Below are positions 45,255-58,308 of a stretch of DNA of 64,000 nt, one piece after another. Positions within the stretch are counted from its first letter, which is position 1, and every line of letters starts with the position of its first letter. The translations under genes were made by a program, and so were the position numbers. Under the pieces are notes generated by a model, which saw only the letters and a list, made by a program, of their open reading frames with translations, did not search any database and was not told where the DNA came from. The DNA comes from Adenophora triphylla var. japonica (Eukaryota > Streptophyta > Magnoliopsida > Asterales > Campanulaceae), in contig JAFEMH010002493.1 of the NCBI GenBank assembly GCA_022495995.1, positions 124,001 to 188,000 of the forward strand, written 5' to 3'.

Positions 45255-48200
45255 CTAATTGCTTTGGTATTGACCAAGCATCCCAATAATAAATGCAAGG
45301 TTTGTACGAGTACAGACTTGCGCATACATTAAGCTTCCTACTACCGGTGCATAAGGGATATTTTCCATATACTTGGATTCAAAATTAATTTTAGGACATT
45401 GCTTTAGACTGAATTTATCTCCCTTAGAGATAGGGGTGTCATGTGGTTTACAATTTTCCATGCTAAACCTTTGTAATACCTTCTCTATAGAGCCCTTTTG
45501 TGATAATCCCAAAATACCTCGTGAATTATCATGATGAATTTGGATTCCCAATCCAAAAGAAGCTTCACCAAGATCTTTCATCTCAAATTTGTTTGAGAGA
45601 AATTTCTTAGTTTCCTTAAGAAGTTCCTTATCATTACTAGCAAGTAAAATGTCATCCACATATAAGACCAAAATATAAATCTACTCCCACTGAACTTATG
45701 GTACACACAATCTTCACCAAGATTCATTTCAAAGCCAAATGAAAGAATAACGTGGTTAAATTTTAAGTACCATTGACGAGATGCTTGCTTAAGCCCATAA
45801 ATGAATTTCTTAAGTTTACAAACTAGTTGACTAGTTTGATCCGAATTAGTCACCATTTCTAATTTCTTCATATAGATAGTTTCCTCAATGTCGCCATTGA
45901 GTAAAGCTGTTTTAACATCCATTTGATGAAAGCTCAAGATCATAATGTGCCACTAATGCCATAATGATCATAAAAGAGGTTTTAGAAGATACTGAAAAAA
46001 ATATTTCTTTATAATCAATGTCTTCCTTTTGAGTAAATTCATTAGCAACAAGACGTGCCTTATATCTTTCCATATTATCTTGCTAATCCCTTTTGGTTTT
46101 AAATATCAATTTATAACCAATAGGTTTTACACCTTCAGGTAATGGGACAAGATCCCAAATGTCATTGTCTTTCATTGATTTTAACTCCTCATTAATGGCA
46201 TTGATCCACTTATGAGAATTAGGACTATTAATGGCTTCATGAAAGGTGATTAGATCATCTCCCACTAAACCTAAAGTGTCCTAATTCTCCGCAAGACACA
46301 TATTATAAATATCCGAAATAGCATTTCTTCTAGCTCTAATAGATCTTCTTAAGGACACTGGTTCATCCTCAAATTGAGGTTGTTGAATTTCCTCATGTCC
46401 AACATTCTCATGTTGTCCATTATTTACGGGAGTCTCTATATTATTTTGAATTGTATGTTCTTGTTGAATATCAGGTACAATTACTTGATTTCCAACAGGA
46501 ACTAAAGTTTGAGAAATATAGAGTGGTTCCTCTAACTCTTCAAATTCAAATAGATCAGATCAAATTCAAAATAGATCATATCATTACTATTTCTCCCACT
46601 AAATTCAACATCCTCAAAGAACCTAACATTGCTAGTTTCGAAAAATGTTCTAGTTTTCGGTTCATAAAATTTATATCCCCTAGATCTCTCGGTATACCCT
46701 ATAAAATAGCTACTAACAGTGTTAAGGTCCAGTTTGCCCTCATTAGGCCTATAAGTTCTAGCTTCTGCTGGACACCCCCATACATGAAGATGATTTAAGG
46801 TCGATTTTTTATTCATCCATAACTCATAAGGGGTTTTGTCGGTAGCTTTTGAAGGTGCTCTATTGAGAATATAAGCTGCGGTTTTTAATGCTTCGCCCAT
46901 AATGAGTGAGGTAAAGAAGTACAAGAAAATATACTTCTTACCATATCCTTAAGGATTCTGTTATGTCTCTCCAATATACTATGCTAGGTTTGCCCGGCAT
47001 GGTGTAGTGAGGGACAATCCTACACTCTTAAAAATAGCAAGTATAAAGGACCCGGACGTTATTCACCCAATATGTTATATCGTCCGTAGTTTTCACTACC
47101 ATGATCAAATTTAACGTTCTTAATAGTCTTTCTTATGCCTTAAAAGACTTGAAAACGTTCAATGATTGAAACTTTATATGAAGAAATAATGTATCCATAA
47201 CGAGAGTAATCATCCATGAACATAATGAAATATTGTTGACCATTCCATGAAGGGTTAGTGAATGGTCCACAAATGTTCATATGAATTAGTTCCAAGACGT
47301 TTGATACTCTCAAAATTCTATTTCCTTTAATGTTTATAAATTTATTCTTTAAAACACTTAATGCAAAAGTTTTATCCGGAGTATCAAGTTATTTTAGGAT
47401 TCCCTCTGACATAAGCTTTATCAATTCTCCCTTTGGAGATATGACCCAAACGCCTATGCCATAGAATACAAGAATTTTCACTTGATAACCTTTGCTTAGT
47501 GCCTTTAGTTTTGGTTTCATTATTATGGGACTCTTTCATTTTTCTTGACTGTGTCAAGTAAATTAAGATTATCGATATATGACAAAGTACTAGTACCGAC
47601 AAGTTTGGAATTTAAAATAAAGATCACATTTATTATTACCAAAAGAACAAGAGTAACCTTCCTTGTCCAAAATTGTGATAGATATTAAATTCCATCAAAA
47701 GATGGTACAATGAATGTATTATTTAAAATAATAGACAGTACTTAACATTAATTCAAAAGTCCCTATGCCTATAACTTCAATCGGATTTTCAGCTTCCATA
47801 TAGATATATTTCTCATCTTCACTGGGGATTCGATAATTCAGGCAACCCTGCATACATGAACTAATGTGAGTTGTTGCACCAAATACAACCACTATGTATA
47901 TTAAGAAATTGAAACCAAATTTGTCTTACAAACAAGACCAAATGACATACCATTCTGAATTCGCCATTCGCGATACTTATGGTAGTCGTTCTTCATGCGA
48001 GTAAGGTCCTTGCAAAAGAAGCATTTCTTGACTTTATGACCCTTAAAAGATCCCTTATGCCTCTTACTTGCAACCGCAATTTCCTTCCCTCTTCTTTTAA
48101 TCCCACGAGAAGAAGTAAATGCTGAGTAAGTACTTTCTAATTTAAGATATTTCATCCTATCTTCCTCTAATGTCATATGTGAAAGTAATCCATTAATATT

Positions 48201-48764
48201 TCACTTGTACTTTCGACATTTATAGGTCACCTCAAAAGGACCAAATTGAGGAGGAAGATAGATCAAAACTAAGTGCACGAGCAAATCTTCCGAAATCTCT
48301 AACTTAAGTGCCTTTAGTTTGATCGAAAGATGAAATAATTCAATAATGTACTCCCGAAGATTTTCGTCACCCTTGTACCGTATGGAAACAAGTTTCCACA
48401 AGAATTCAAAGAAAAATTCAGCATTTTCGATTTCAGAGACATTGTCCAAAAATGTCTTTGAAACTGTATTTTCCATGATCATTAGACTCACGCGGTTGGA
48501 CCGTTCCCATTGCTCAACATTTTTCCGTTCTATAACGGTATTTCCTTTAGTGAGAGCAGCGGGACTTGATTCCCCTAATGCGTGATCGATGTCCATATTG
48601 CCTAAGATCATCATTATATTATTTTTCCAAATTTTAAGTTTAGTCCCAGTAAGCAAAGGTACATTGTTAATGGCAGTAGTTACGGATGAAGCATTAATCA
48701 AATCTGAAGGAGAAGAACAAGAATGAAACAAAACATATACTCCCTCCGTCCCATTACAAACCAC
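45255..48764 (-). pseudogene. Decayed copia gag-pol
   Basis: Gag is at 48764-48201 (KLKIWKNNIMMILGNMDIDH; LVHLVLIYLPPQFGPFEVTY). A zinc-knuckle-like KKCFFCKDLTRMKNDY is at about 48030. The GAG-pre-integrase piece ILWHRRLGHISKGRIDKAYV is at 47480-47400. The integrase C-terminal part is at 46924-46532 (YILNRAPSKATDKTPYELWM). RT is in 46265-45255 and still has LYVDDILLASND. Frameshifts and stops separate all pieces, the integrase core is barely recognisable, and no RNase H was found between 45250 and the 3' LTR. Confidence 0.88.
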
Positions 48765-48992
48765 AAATATTCCTTTTTTTTCGTCCCATTACAAACCACA
48801 AATTCACTATTTCCTCCACTCATTCTCTCTCCTATCATTATTTTAATACTCACAACACCATTATAATTTACTATTCCCTCCACTCATTCTCTCTCCTATT
48901 TTACTTTTACACTCACAACATTTATATCATTATTTTTTTCCTTAATCTCCGCGCAAACAGTAAATTTCCTTTTACTAATGGGACGGAGGGAG
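48740..48992. mobile_element. Stowaway-like MITE in the copia gag/leader
   Basis: Terminal inverted repeats CTCCCTCCGTCCCATTA / TAATGGGACGGAGGGAG with TA on the left (the right flank reads CA, probably mutated TA). 253 bp. The interior shares its CCTCCACTCATTCTCTCTCC phrase with the MITEs at 58309-59172. It inserted at the start of gag of the old copia element. Confidence 0.88.
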
Positions 48993-49737
48993 CATAAGAA
49001 TCCACACAATGATTAATTATATCAAATGAATTCCATCAAAATAAAAGATAATCAATATGACATCAAGACTAATCTTTGGATTGCGAATTGACTCACAGTT
49101 TGATTTATCTTAGGGTAAACAAATAGCTTAAACAATACATTTTAAATACTTGCCTTCCTTTGGGCCGGTTCAAGTATAAAAAATGTCCTAAAGTTTAAGG
49201 TACTTGTTACCCGGCAATAAAGAATATAAACAATTCATTTTAAACATCCGCCTTCCTTTGGGATGGTTCACAGCATTTAAAATGATCAAAAGTTTAGTTC
49301 AATTATTACCCCATGAATGTAAATACTTAGTCAACAACAAGGTCTCCTTTGAAAAACAAGCATGTTATCACATATCAATATTTACATTCATCTTTTAACA
49401 AGTTTGAATTTAATCAACAAGGTCTTCTTTGGAAAACAAGCATGTTAATTTTGTCCAAAAATGTTAAGGATATAATTAATCGAAAACAAAAGGCCTTAAG
49501 GTAATTAATGAAATTTATTAATAGAAGATAGTAATCCTTTTGTTCTACCCGTCCATTCTATAAAGTTTGATAACTTATAAGAACCGCCGAAGCGCGACTA
49601 GTGTCCAGATACTACAATTTACTAACAAATTATAACAAATTCTGGGCACAAATTAATGTGTATTTTACTCAAAAAATGAATGAAAATTGATCAAAATAGC
49701 AAAAAATTGAAAATTTTGAAAATCTGGCCAAAATTAA

Positions 49738-49980
49738 GTGGTGCTCGGCCAAGTCAAGGAAGGTGCTCGGCGGCCGAGCAAAACACTCCAAAGAACACCC
49801 CTTTCTGATCCCTCACGCTCGGCCGAGTCCTTAGGGGTGCTCGGCCGAGCACTATCCTTGACTCGGTCGAGCATCATGACCATTGGATGGCGCATTTTCA
49901 AAATTTTTCAAACGTTGTGCTGATACAAATGGGGTGCTCGGCCGAGTCAAGGAAGGTGCTCGGCCGAGCAGAGCCCGCCT
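49738..49980. repeat. Array of GTGCTCGGCCGAGCAC-type words
   Basis: About seven copies of GTGCTCGGCC(GAGC) lie in the leader of the old copia element, between the primer-binding site and gag. At least three are complete GCTCGGCCGAGC palindromes. The linker AGTCAAGGAAGGTGCTCGGC matches the corresponding linker of the array at 31124-31380 apart from the word itself. Confidence 0.9.
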
Positions 49981-50770
49981 CGCGACGTATAGAGAGCCAT
50001 ACCATACCGCGCAACAGCTAGGCCCGCGCCCTTGGAGGGCGCCGGGCCCTTTGCCAGGACATCGAGCCATAACATTCAATTTTCCAGATTTAGACTATCA
50101 ATTCTTAACTTAATGGTGAATCAATATTCAACCAAAGCAAGTAGATCTGCACACTCACATCACATTTTTAAATGTGTGGCTATGCATTTGAACAAACTCA
50201 CAACGCATCCAATGATGGTGGCTATGTCCAAAATAGGATAATCTTACATTAAGAATTGAAAGCCTTTTGAGAAAAACCAAAATTTAGAATTTAGATTTTA
50301 ATACAATACTCTAGAATCTGAATTAGAGTATGATAATGATTCAAGAACACAGGAAAAAATGGAATCTTTTCATAATAAACATGAAGTTTTTTCAAAATAC
50401 TCAAACTTGATCTAGAATGAGCAGACTCTGATACCAATTGTTGGAACAAAATGATCCATCAAACCATGAACCTACTCACAACTAGATTAAGAATAAGAGG
50501 AAGATGAAGACGGAAGCGCGTACCTGAAGAATCCATGATTGTGTTCTTGATCTTGTTCTTGAATAAATGAGAGAGTAGGGAGATAGTACTTCTAAATGAT
50601 AGTACCCATACTTGATCTTCTTAGTGAATAAAGAGAAGATTTGTGACTGAATTTAGTGAATGAATAAGTGTCTCTAAATGGCTGATGGATAGCCTTTATA
50701 TAGATAGAGAAGGAGCACTTCATTTAGGGACTACACCCTTTCGTAAAGAAGGCGGTGAGAAGTTATCATT

Positions 50771-53700
50771 TGTAAAGAGTTTGGCAAATGATAATTTTTA
50801 TATTGCACAACTGAGATTATATATACAAGGAGAGAGCTATATGAAGAGACTAAACTAAGATACATTAACCAAAAATTAAAGCAACAATCTGTATGTCTTC
50901 AAACTGAAGTGGAAGCATCATGGGCGCATGTGTTTATGTGAGGCGGATGCCTCACATGTTGGTGAAGCATGTTGATTCTTAACATCTCTAACATGCCCCC
51001 GCAAGATGGACGATCGAGAAGTAAGTCCAATCTTGGAGGAGAGTAATGCAAACCGGTCACGAGCTAGTGGTTTAGTGAGAGCGTCGGCCAACTGATTATC
51101 TCCGGAGATGTGTGTCACAGTTAAGGAGTTGTTTTGAACATGCTCACGAACAAAATGGTAATCAAGACTAAGATGCTTCATACGTGAGTGGAAACGAGGA
51201 TTTGCTGCGACATATGTTGCACCAAGATTATCACAAAATATTGTAGGAGTGGCGAAGCAAGAGACACCAAGTTCCTGAAGCAAATTTTGCAGCCAAAGGA
51301 CTTCTGCTGTAGTATGTGCAACTGCTCTATATTCAGCCTCGGTAGAAGAGCGAGCAAGAGTCCGTTGCTTCTTAGAACTCCAAGAGATGGGATTACACCC
51401 AAGATAGACAATGAAACCCGTGGTGGAGAGAAAAGTGTCCTTATCGCCAGCCCAATCGGCATCGGTAAAGGCATGGAGATGCAAGGGAGAAGAGCGGCGA
51501 ATGAGAAGCCCAGTAGTAGATGTGCCAGCAAGGAAGCGAAGAACACGTTTCAAGGCAACCCAATGTTCTTCAGTGGGACGTTGCAGGAACTGAGACAACC
51601 GATTAACCACAAATGATATGTCCGGCCGAGTGATAGATAGATACTGAAGACTGCCAATTAATGCTCGGTACTCAGTAGGATTGGAGAGGGAGGGACTGGA
51701 GTTGGCGGATGGACTACCATCGGAGTAGCTACAGGGCGAGCATCAGCCATATTTGCCCGAGTGAGAATGTCCTGTACGTATTTATGTTGACTTAAGAGAA
51801 GACCATCCGGATGGGGTAAGACCTCAACACCAAGAAAGTATGATAGGGAGCCCATATCTTTTAGAGAGAACCTGGATGAGAGTGAGGCAATGAACACATC
51901 AATGCTTTGTTATCGATCCAGTTATAATAATATCATCCACGTAAACAAGGAGATAAATGAGAGCATGAGATGCGAAGAACAAATAAGGAGGAATCAGAAA
52001 CACAGCTGCGAAAACCAAGAGACAGTAGATATGTTTTGAGCTCATTATACCAAGCTCGTGGAGCCTGTTTTAACCCATAGATAGCCTGTCGAAGCTTGTA
52101 AACATGAGAGGGTAATTGAGGATCAACAAACCACAGTGGGCGAGACATGTAAACATCCTCAGAGAGAGCCCTGTAAGAAAGCATTGTTGATATCTACATC
52201 GAAGTGGCCAGCCATTGATTGTGGCAAGGGAAAGAACAGTGCGGACGGTGGCGAAGCTTGACAAGCGGGAGGCCCGAAGGTCTCGGAGTAATCAATGCCA
52301 GGACGCTGGTGGAACCCCTTAGCTACTAAACGAGCTTTGTGTCGGGACACAGACCCATCGGGATTATACTTGGTCCGGTAGACCCACTTGCAGCCAATTA
52401 AATTTTGGGACGGAGAGGTGGGGACAAGATCCCAAGTGTGGTTGTGCAGAAGAGCATCGAACTCTTGCTGCATTGCCGTACGCCAAGTGGGACTTTTTAG
52501 GGCTTGGGTGATTGTGGAGGGTTCCGGGTCAGTGGGCTGAAGAGAGGAGTGAAGGTTCAGTTTTTGAATTGGTTTGGTGATGTTATGTTGAAGGCGAGTA
52601 ACAGGACGGTTGGGGGGTGGGGTAGGTGAGGCTGGTGAGATCGAGGTAGAGGAAGAATCTGAAGCAGGAAGTGAGGAAGAAGTGTCAGATTCGACTGAGG
52701 AAGGTGTGGTGAAATTCTGGGTAGAACTCGAGATGGAGGAAGTGGCCTGAGGGGTGGAGGGGTCGGGTGGATAGCTGGGTGGTGGGGTGTTTGTGTTGGC
52801 AGGTTGTGGGGTTGAGGGAGTAGGTAGGATGGGCAGAGAGTGGGAGCACCATGTGTCTGTGGGAAGAGGAGGTTCGGGCTGTGAGGTAGCAGCGGAGTAA
52901 GGGAAGATGTGCTCTATGAACTTGACATGGCGAGAAGTGTATATTTTGTGAGATGTTGGGTCGAGGCAAAAATATGCACTTTGAGTGGGAGAGTAGCCGA
53001 CAAAGACACAAGGTGCGGAGCGATGATCAAGTTTGTTGTGAGTATAGGGGCGGAGCCAAGGATAACATAGACAACCGAAACTGCGAAGTTTTGCAAGATT
53101 AGGTTTTTGGTGATGAAGTGTTTCAAACGGAGATCTGAGATGGAGGGAGGGGGTTGGCATTCTATTGATTAGGTAGCAAGCAGTAGCAAAGGCTAATGAC
53201 CAGAATTTCCTAGGCATAGAGGAATGGGTTAGAAGGGAGAGTCCGGTTTCAACAATGTGTCTGTGTCTCCGTTCGGAGTAACCATTATGCTCCGGAGTAT
53301 GGGGTGGAGAAGTAAAGTGAGAAATACCATGTTGAGCAAGAAACGGGCGAATACCAATATATTCACCACCATTGTCACTGTAAATGGTGATAATTGGTCG
53401 ATTAAAAAATTTCTCAGCAAGGTGTTTGAAGCGAGTGAAAACAGGGAGTGTGTCATCTTTATGCTTTAACGGGTAGAACCAAATGTACTTGGAAAAATGA
53501 TCAACGAAAATAATATAGTATTTGTACCCATCAAAGGAGGGAATGGGGGAAGTCCATACATCACTGTAAATAATGTCAAGAGGAACATGAGACTGAATTG
53601 TATTGTCAAAGAATGGGAGTTTATGACTTTTATTGCAGTCACAAGAATTACAAGTAAATGAAATTGAACTGGGAATGTCTAAGCTAAAGTGCTTGCTAAC

Positions 53701-55458
53701 ATAACGTAGAATAGAAATAGATGGATGTCCTAAGCGATGATGCCAATTTGAAGTTGACGAGAGAGTAGCGGAATGGAGTGTCGGGGAAGACGGGAGCCAC
53801 TCATAGACACCAGAGTTAGGTTGACCTTGATGGATGATTTTGTTGGTGCGAAGGTCCTTCACAAGAAAAGAGTTAGATGAGAAGGTGATGGAAGCACAAT
53901 TATCACGACAAAATTGAGAGATGGAAATAATATTTCTAGACAGAGACGGAACATGGAGAACATTATTAAGAGTAAAGGAACTAGAGGTAGAAGAGATAGA
54001 AGTGGAACCCGTATTAGCAATATGTAAGCCAGAGCCATCCCCGATGAAAAGTTCCTCTGTCCCAGTATAGGGTGAATGAAGAGCAAGGGTGTCAAGATTA
54101 TTGGTGGCATGATGAGTAGCTCCACTATCTAGTAGCCAAGAGGGAGGGTTAGGGTTGTGAAGTGAAGAGGTATGAGCAGCTGGGTAGGGTGAGGAAGGCT
54201 GGCGGTATGGAGGTCTAGGGTTTGAACGGGTGGGATTGGGAGGTGGAGATGGGAACACAGCATTGGGAAATTGCTGACGAAAGGAGGTACACTGGGAAAC
54301 ATAATGACCACTGTTTCGGCACCACTGACATTTGCCATTATAGGGGGCGGGTGACCTGTGGTTAGGGTTGGAGTTTGGTGGTGGGTTTGTGGAGTTGGTA
54401 GTTTGGCGGTTTGAGGGCTGTCGAGTGGTGGATTTATTGGCGTAATTGACAGTGGCCGGGAAGGAAGAGAGAGGTTGGGACTTGTGTTTGATGGTGAGTT
54501 CCCGGTTTAACAGTTTGTCATGAAGCTCGTCAAAGGTGATAGATGATTCACGACTTTGAACGGCGGTGACAACTGAATCAAAGTCAGGGTCATTCAATTG
54601 ATCAAGGATCCTGTCAACAAGGTCTTCAGAGTCAATGGGACGGCCAAGAGATGCTAATTGATCGGCACAGAGTTTTAGATCTTGCATATAATCTGAGACG
54701 GAGCGGGGACCTTTTGTGATACTGCGGAGACGATCTTTAATCTGCTTGAGATGAGAACGAGATGGATTGGCATATGTTTTGGCAAGTGTGGTCCATGCTT
54801 CATATGTGCTTTTGCACTGAGAGATAAGAGGAACAATGGAGGGAGATAGAGTGCGGCAAAGGCGCGAGGAGCGGTTTGTCTTGCCTATACCGGGTTGAAT
54901 AGGCGGGGTTTTGACAGGAGAAGGGGAGGAGCAGCGGCGGCAGTGGCCTTCTCGGCATCACCGCGGTGGCGGCTAAGGTTGGTGAGGGTGGGGTGATGTA
55001 TTCGGAGGTGCTACTAGGGTGCCATCAATGTGGCCATAGAGGTCAAGGCCAATTAGGGTGGCTTCAACTTGAACCTTCCACGCAATATAGTTGGTGGAGG
55101 TGAGTTTGAGAATGTGTGAAAGAGAGACGACGACGAGTGGTTTGGTAGGCTCGGCGGTGTTGGGGAGGAGTAGATTGGTTTCGGTAGAGGCCATGGGGCG
55201 GCTGGAAAAATTATGGATCTATGCTCTTGATACCATGTAAAGAGTTTGGCAAATGATAATTTTTATATTGCACAACTGAGATTATATATACAAGGAGAGA
55301 GCTATATGAAGAGACTAAACTAAGATACATTAACCAAAAATTAAAGCAACAATCTGTATGTCTTCAAACTGAAGTGGAAGCATCATGGGCGCATGTGTTT
55401 ATGTGAGGCGGATGCCTGACATGTTGGTGAAGCATGTTGATTCTTAACATCTCTAACA
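50771..55458 (-). mobile_element. Young Ty1/copia element, Retrofit/Ale-like
   Basis: LTRs of 223 bp (50771-50993 and 55236-55458) begin TGTAAAGAG and end CTCTAACA on the plus strand. I see one difference between them. The 5-bp duplication tcatt is perfect (50766-50770 and 55459-55463). On the minus strand TGGTATCAAGAGC directly follows the 5' LTR, and the purine tract GCGGGGGCA precedes the 3' LTR. It sits inside the 5' LTR of the older copia element. It is the youngest dated insertion here along with the TRIM. Confidence 0.96.
50918..55194 (-). pseudogene. Gag-pol of the young copia element, few frame breaks
   Basis: Gag starts at 55194 (MASTETNLLLPN...). The frame is lost between about 54970 and 54690, then 842 codons run open (54687-52159). 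They hold the rest of Gag with the CCHC knuckle CQWCRNSGHYVSQC, the protease motif WLLDSGATHHAT, WHHRLGHPS, the integrase core (SDVWTSP; IYSDNGGEY; HNGYSERRHRHI) and the start of RT. RT continues in 52184-51933 (LRQAIYGLKQAPRAWY), with an intact YVDDIIIT at about 51945-51920, and in 51897-51658. RNase H is in 51610-50918 (FTDADWAG; SSTEAEYRAVA; ADALTKPLA). All catalytic motifs are present, but three or four small frame changes make the copy defective as read. Confidence 0.92.
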
Positions 55459-55593
55459 TCATTATGCCTATCATTTAATGGTACTTACACCTAATAAAAT
55501 TCTACATATTTGGTCTATACTTTAACATTATTAAATAATTATAACATATGAAATTAAATAACACATATTATTAATCCATATTCTAACAAGTGT

Positions 55594-56041
55594 TGAATGT
55601 TGTGAGGATATTGAAACCATTATAGATGGTCTTATGTTAAACCGAATTACTCATCAATCCTCACCAATGTCATAAGAAAAATAAAAAATAAAGTCAAAGT
55701 GATTACCTAACGAATATAAAAGTGAGGTCACATGGTGTAGTTATAAAATTGCATTGGGCAATAGTGAAGGAGAACATGCTTAAAGAATTGGCAATTTAGA
55801 GTTAAGTAATAGGAATAATTGAGTTTTGGGTTAGTGTCACAACTCATGCTTTATTTGGATTCATTTAAACCAATTAAAATGTCTATATCATCCCACCAAA
55901 AGGTAAGCCTGCATTCATACGTCATGGAATTCATCTTATTGTCAATTTAATCCATTTTCAATGCATATTTGACGATGATTTAGTCGTTTAGAGTTTCTCT
56001 TCTTGTCCCTGGATTGGAACAGCGTAAAAAATGAACATATA
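55594..56041. other. No gene; host-like AT-rich sequence
   Basis: The right continuation of the sequence interrupted by the old copia element. No ORF or repeat recognised. Confidence 0.5.
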
Positions 56042-56043
56042 TA

Positions 56044-56387
56044 CTCCCTCCGTCCTGTTCGAAGGGGCAAAGTTTTTGCCTTGCATTTGCATGAGAATTA
56101 AGAAAAGTGATGTAGAAAAGAGAAAAAGTGTATAGTAGAATGAATGTTGTGAGTATAAAAAGTTTAATAGGAGAGAGAATGAGTGGGAGGAATATTAAGT
56201 TAATGAATGATTTTTTTGTAAATATGTTAACATTATAAGGGTATAATGAATGATTTTTTTGTAAATATATAAACATTATGAAGGTATAAATGTCCGAAAA
56301 ATTGTCACTTCTTTCCATTTATGAAATGGGCTCTTTAAAGTGGTGCGTTCCAAAAAGGAAAATGTACACTTTTGAAGTGAAACGAAG
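56044..56387. mobile_element. Stowaway-like MITE
   Basis: The left end CTCCCTCCGTCC after TA and the right end ACGAAG before TA are imperfect partners. The interior shares AGGAGAGAGAATGAGTGG with other copies. About 344 bp. Confidence 0.65.
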
Positions 56388-56779
56388 TATGTTTTTGCAA
56401 TTTGAGCCGTTTCTTAAAGGTAATATTGAGATAATTCATTTAGACATAATTAAATTTAAAATTATTAAAATCATCTAACTGTTGTTCAATCAAACTGCAT
56501 ACATACAGTGATCTCTCAACTTCAGATTAGCAGTATCATTGTCTTGTTCATAACAAATCCAACCACCGAACAGACATCTTTTTGATGTATTGACCTAAAA
56601 GGTTCACCATTCTCTTGTGACTTGCAAGTTAGTGGGGCTTCTAAATCTCTTTCCTGCTTTTGTTATGTTTTTGTTTTCTATAAGAGTGCCTCTGATTTTT
56701 TAACCGGATGAATCATGGCTGAATTGGATTGGTTTCATTTTTATAAGCAATTGACATTTTTTCTAAATGGTGCGGTGAT

Positions 56780-57460
56780 ATTTTATAAATAACTGAAACT
56801 TCGGACGCATTGTCAGCATCGATTATAACGAGTGTCAGCACATATACCTCACACCTAAAAACAATTGTGCTAGCATTAAATTAGGCAGTGTTAGTAATAA
56901 AAAGTGTCAACATTAGTAAGGAGCGTCAGTGCATGCACCGGACATTAATTACAAGGAGTTTCAGTGTACATGTTTTATTAACAAAAGTTATTGTGTTATT
57001 GAGCGTGTGCGTTAAAACTCTCATAATTATTGTTTTTGACTCGGGATGAGCCGAACGCAAATCATATCAAATCGAAGAGAATTTCGAGACCTGCTAAATA
57101 AAGTCACAGACCTTTGTCCCGTGCACATGGTTTATAAATTCCAAAACACGTCATTTAGACCTTCAAACGAGTTTTTGTAAAATTTGTTATTAAGTGCTAG
57201 AGCATGTGTTTTGATTAGTGTCAGCACGTGTTCAAGAATGCCAGCACATGTATAAAAGAATGTTAGCACCAGAGTTAACGACTACCAGTTTCAGTTGAAA
57301 ACCTTCGGTATTTATGAATATGTCACCGCACACGTTTTTAAAAAAAATGTCAGTTATTTACAAAAAAGACCAATTCGGTTTTGTCATGGTTCTGCCGGAT
57401 CGAGAACATGTTTTTCATAACTTACGGAAAAAACGCATTTTTTTTCAAGATTTTGTGTTT
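56780..57460. mobile_element. Second member of the foldback family
   Basis: Scattered GTGTCAGCA/GTGCCAGCAC words occur from 56810 to 57300. The right end reads on the minus strand AAAATCTTG...AATGCGTTTTTTCC, matching the left end of the element at 42780. The left boundary is not clear. Confidence 0.5.
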
Positions 57461-58108
57461 CTATAATTAGCTACTACCTTAATTTCAGCTTATCAACGCA
57501 GAAGATTTCTTCCCTTCTCACAAATAAGAGTAGTCTTAAGAAATAAAATAAATCTTCCAATTTTGAACAAAGAAAATTATAAGTTATGGGTTTAACTGAA
57601 TAACCGAAGGCTTAAAAGACTTGAAAACCCACTTTTTATATTTTTTTTAATGCATTATGATTTAATAAAGAACTTTATTTTTTTTTTAATTATTACAAGA
57701 ATGTTTAGAAACACATAGCCACTCTTCAAAAGAGAGCAAGACAATGGATGTGGTCGCTATGATGAACAAGTTTCGCCTATCTATCCAGAAATCAATGGCT
57801 TTAAACGGCTCTTAATAGGCATCCCAAATTTATTATTTTAAAATTTTACATAGACAAGCCTTGGTTGAAAAAATAAAGAGTTGATTTTGGGAGAAACTAA
57901 TTTCTCCCGAATATTATAAAAAGTCCTGTTTTATTTTAAAAATCGGTTCAATGATCGATTCAAAAAGTCGGATTAGTTTGGTTTAAAATTCATGTATCAA
58001 TTTTTTTAATTTAAAAACAAGACTTTTTATAATATTTCCCCCAAAATTTTCTGAAAAATAAAACCTCTTTTAATAATAATATTTCACTGAGCTGTGCAGT
58101 ACACATCA
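57461..58108. other. No gene; small inverted repeat
   Basis: AT-rich. Segments near 57910-57955 and 58010-58065 are inverted copies of each other (core ATTATAAAAAGTC), so a MITE-like element of about 170 bp may be present. Nothing else seen. Confidence 0.45.
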
Positions 58109-58298
58109 TCTATAGTACTGTATAAATTAGAGTGGTGTGCTACAGTACTATGAATAGTGTCAAGCGGTGAATTTCCCATTTTATCCTCATACATTTATCC
58201 CTTTCTCATTTTGTTCTTAAAAAAAATATTAAATTAAAAAAAATTAAAAAAAAAAAAATCATGCCCTTAAACACACTAAACACACGGGCATGTACTAG
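58109..58298 (+). mobile_element. Mini-Helitron-like element, copy B
   Basis: It begins TCTATAGTACTG after A and ends CTAG before T. The 3' end has a possible stem ATGCCC/GGGCAT. It shares both ends with 2344-2576. 190 bp, non-coding. Confidence 0.55.
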
Positions 58299-58308
58299 TA
58301 GTAAAATA

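Larger units (their letters stand above)
44110..55588 (-). mobile_element. Old Ty1/copia element with a younger copia nested in its 5' LTR
   Basis: The 3' LTR is 44110-44566 (457 bp). The 5' LTR is 50439-50765 plus 55459-55588, split by the element at 50771-55458. A perfect 5-bp duplication agtgt lies at 44105-44109 and 55589-55593. On the minus strand the polypurine sequence AAGTGGGAGAT adjoins the 3' LTR and TGGTATCAGAG adjoins the 5' LTR (about 50427-50437). The LTRs differ at roughly 17 positions (about 4%), mostly transitions, so it is older than its nested guest. Confidence 0.93.
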
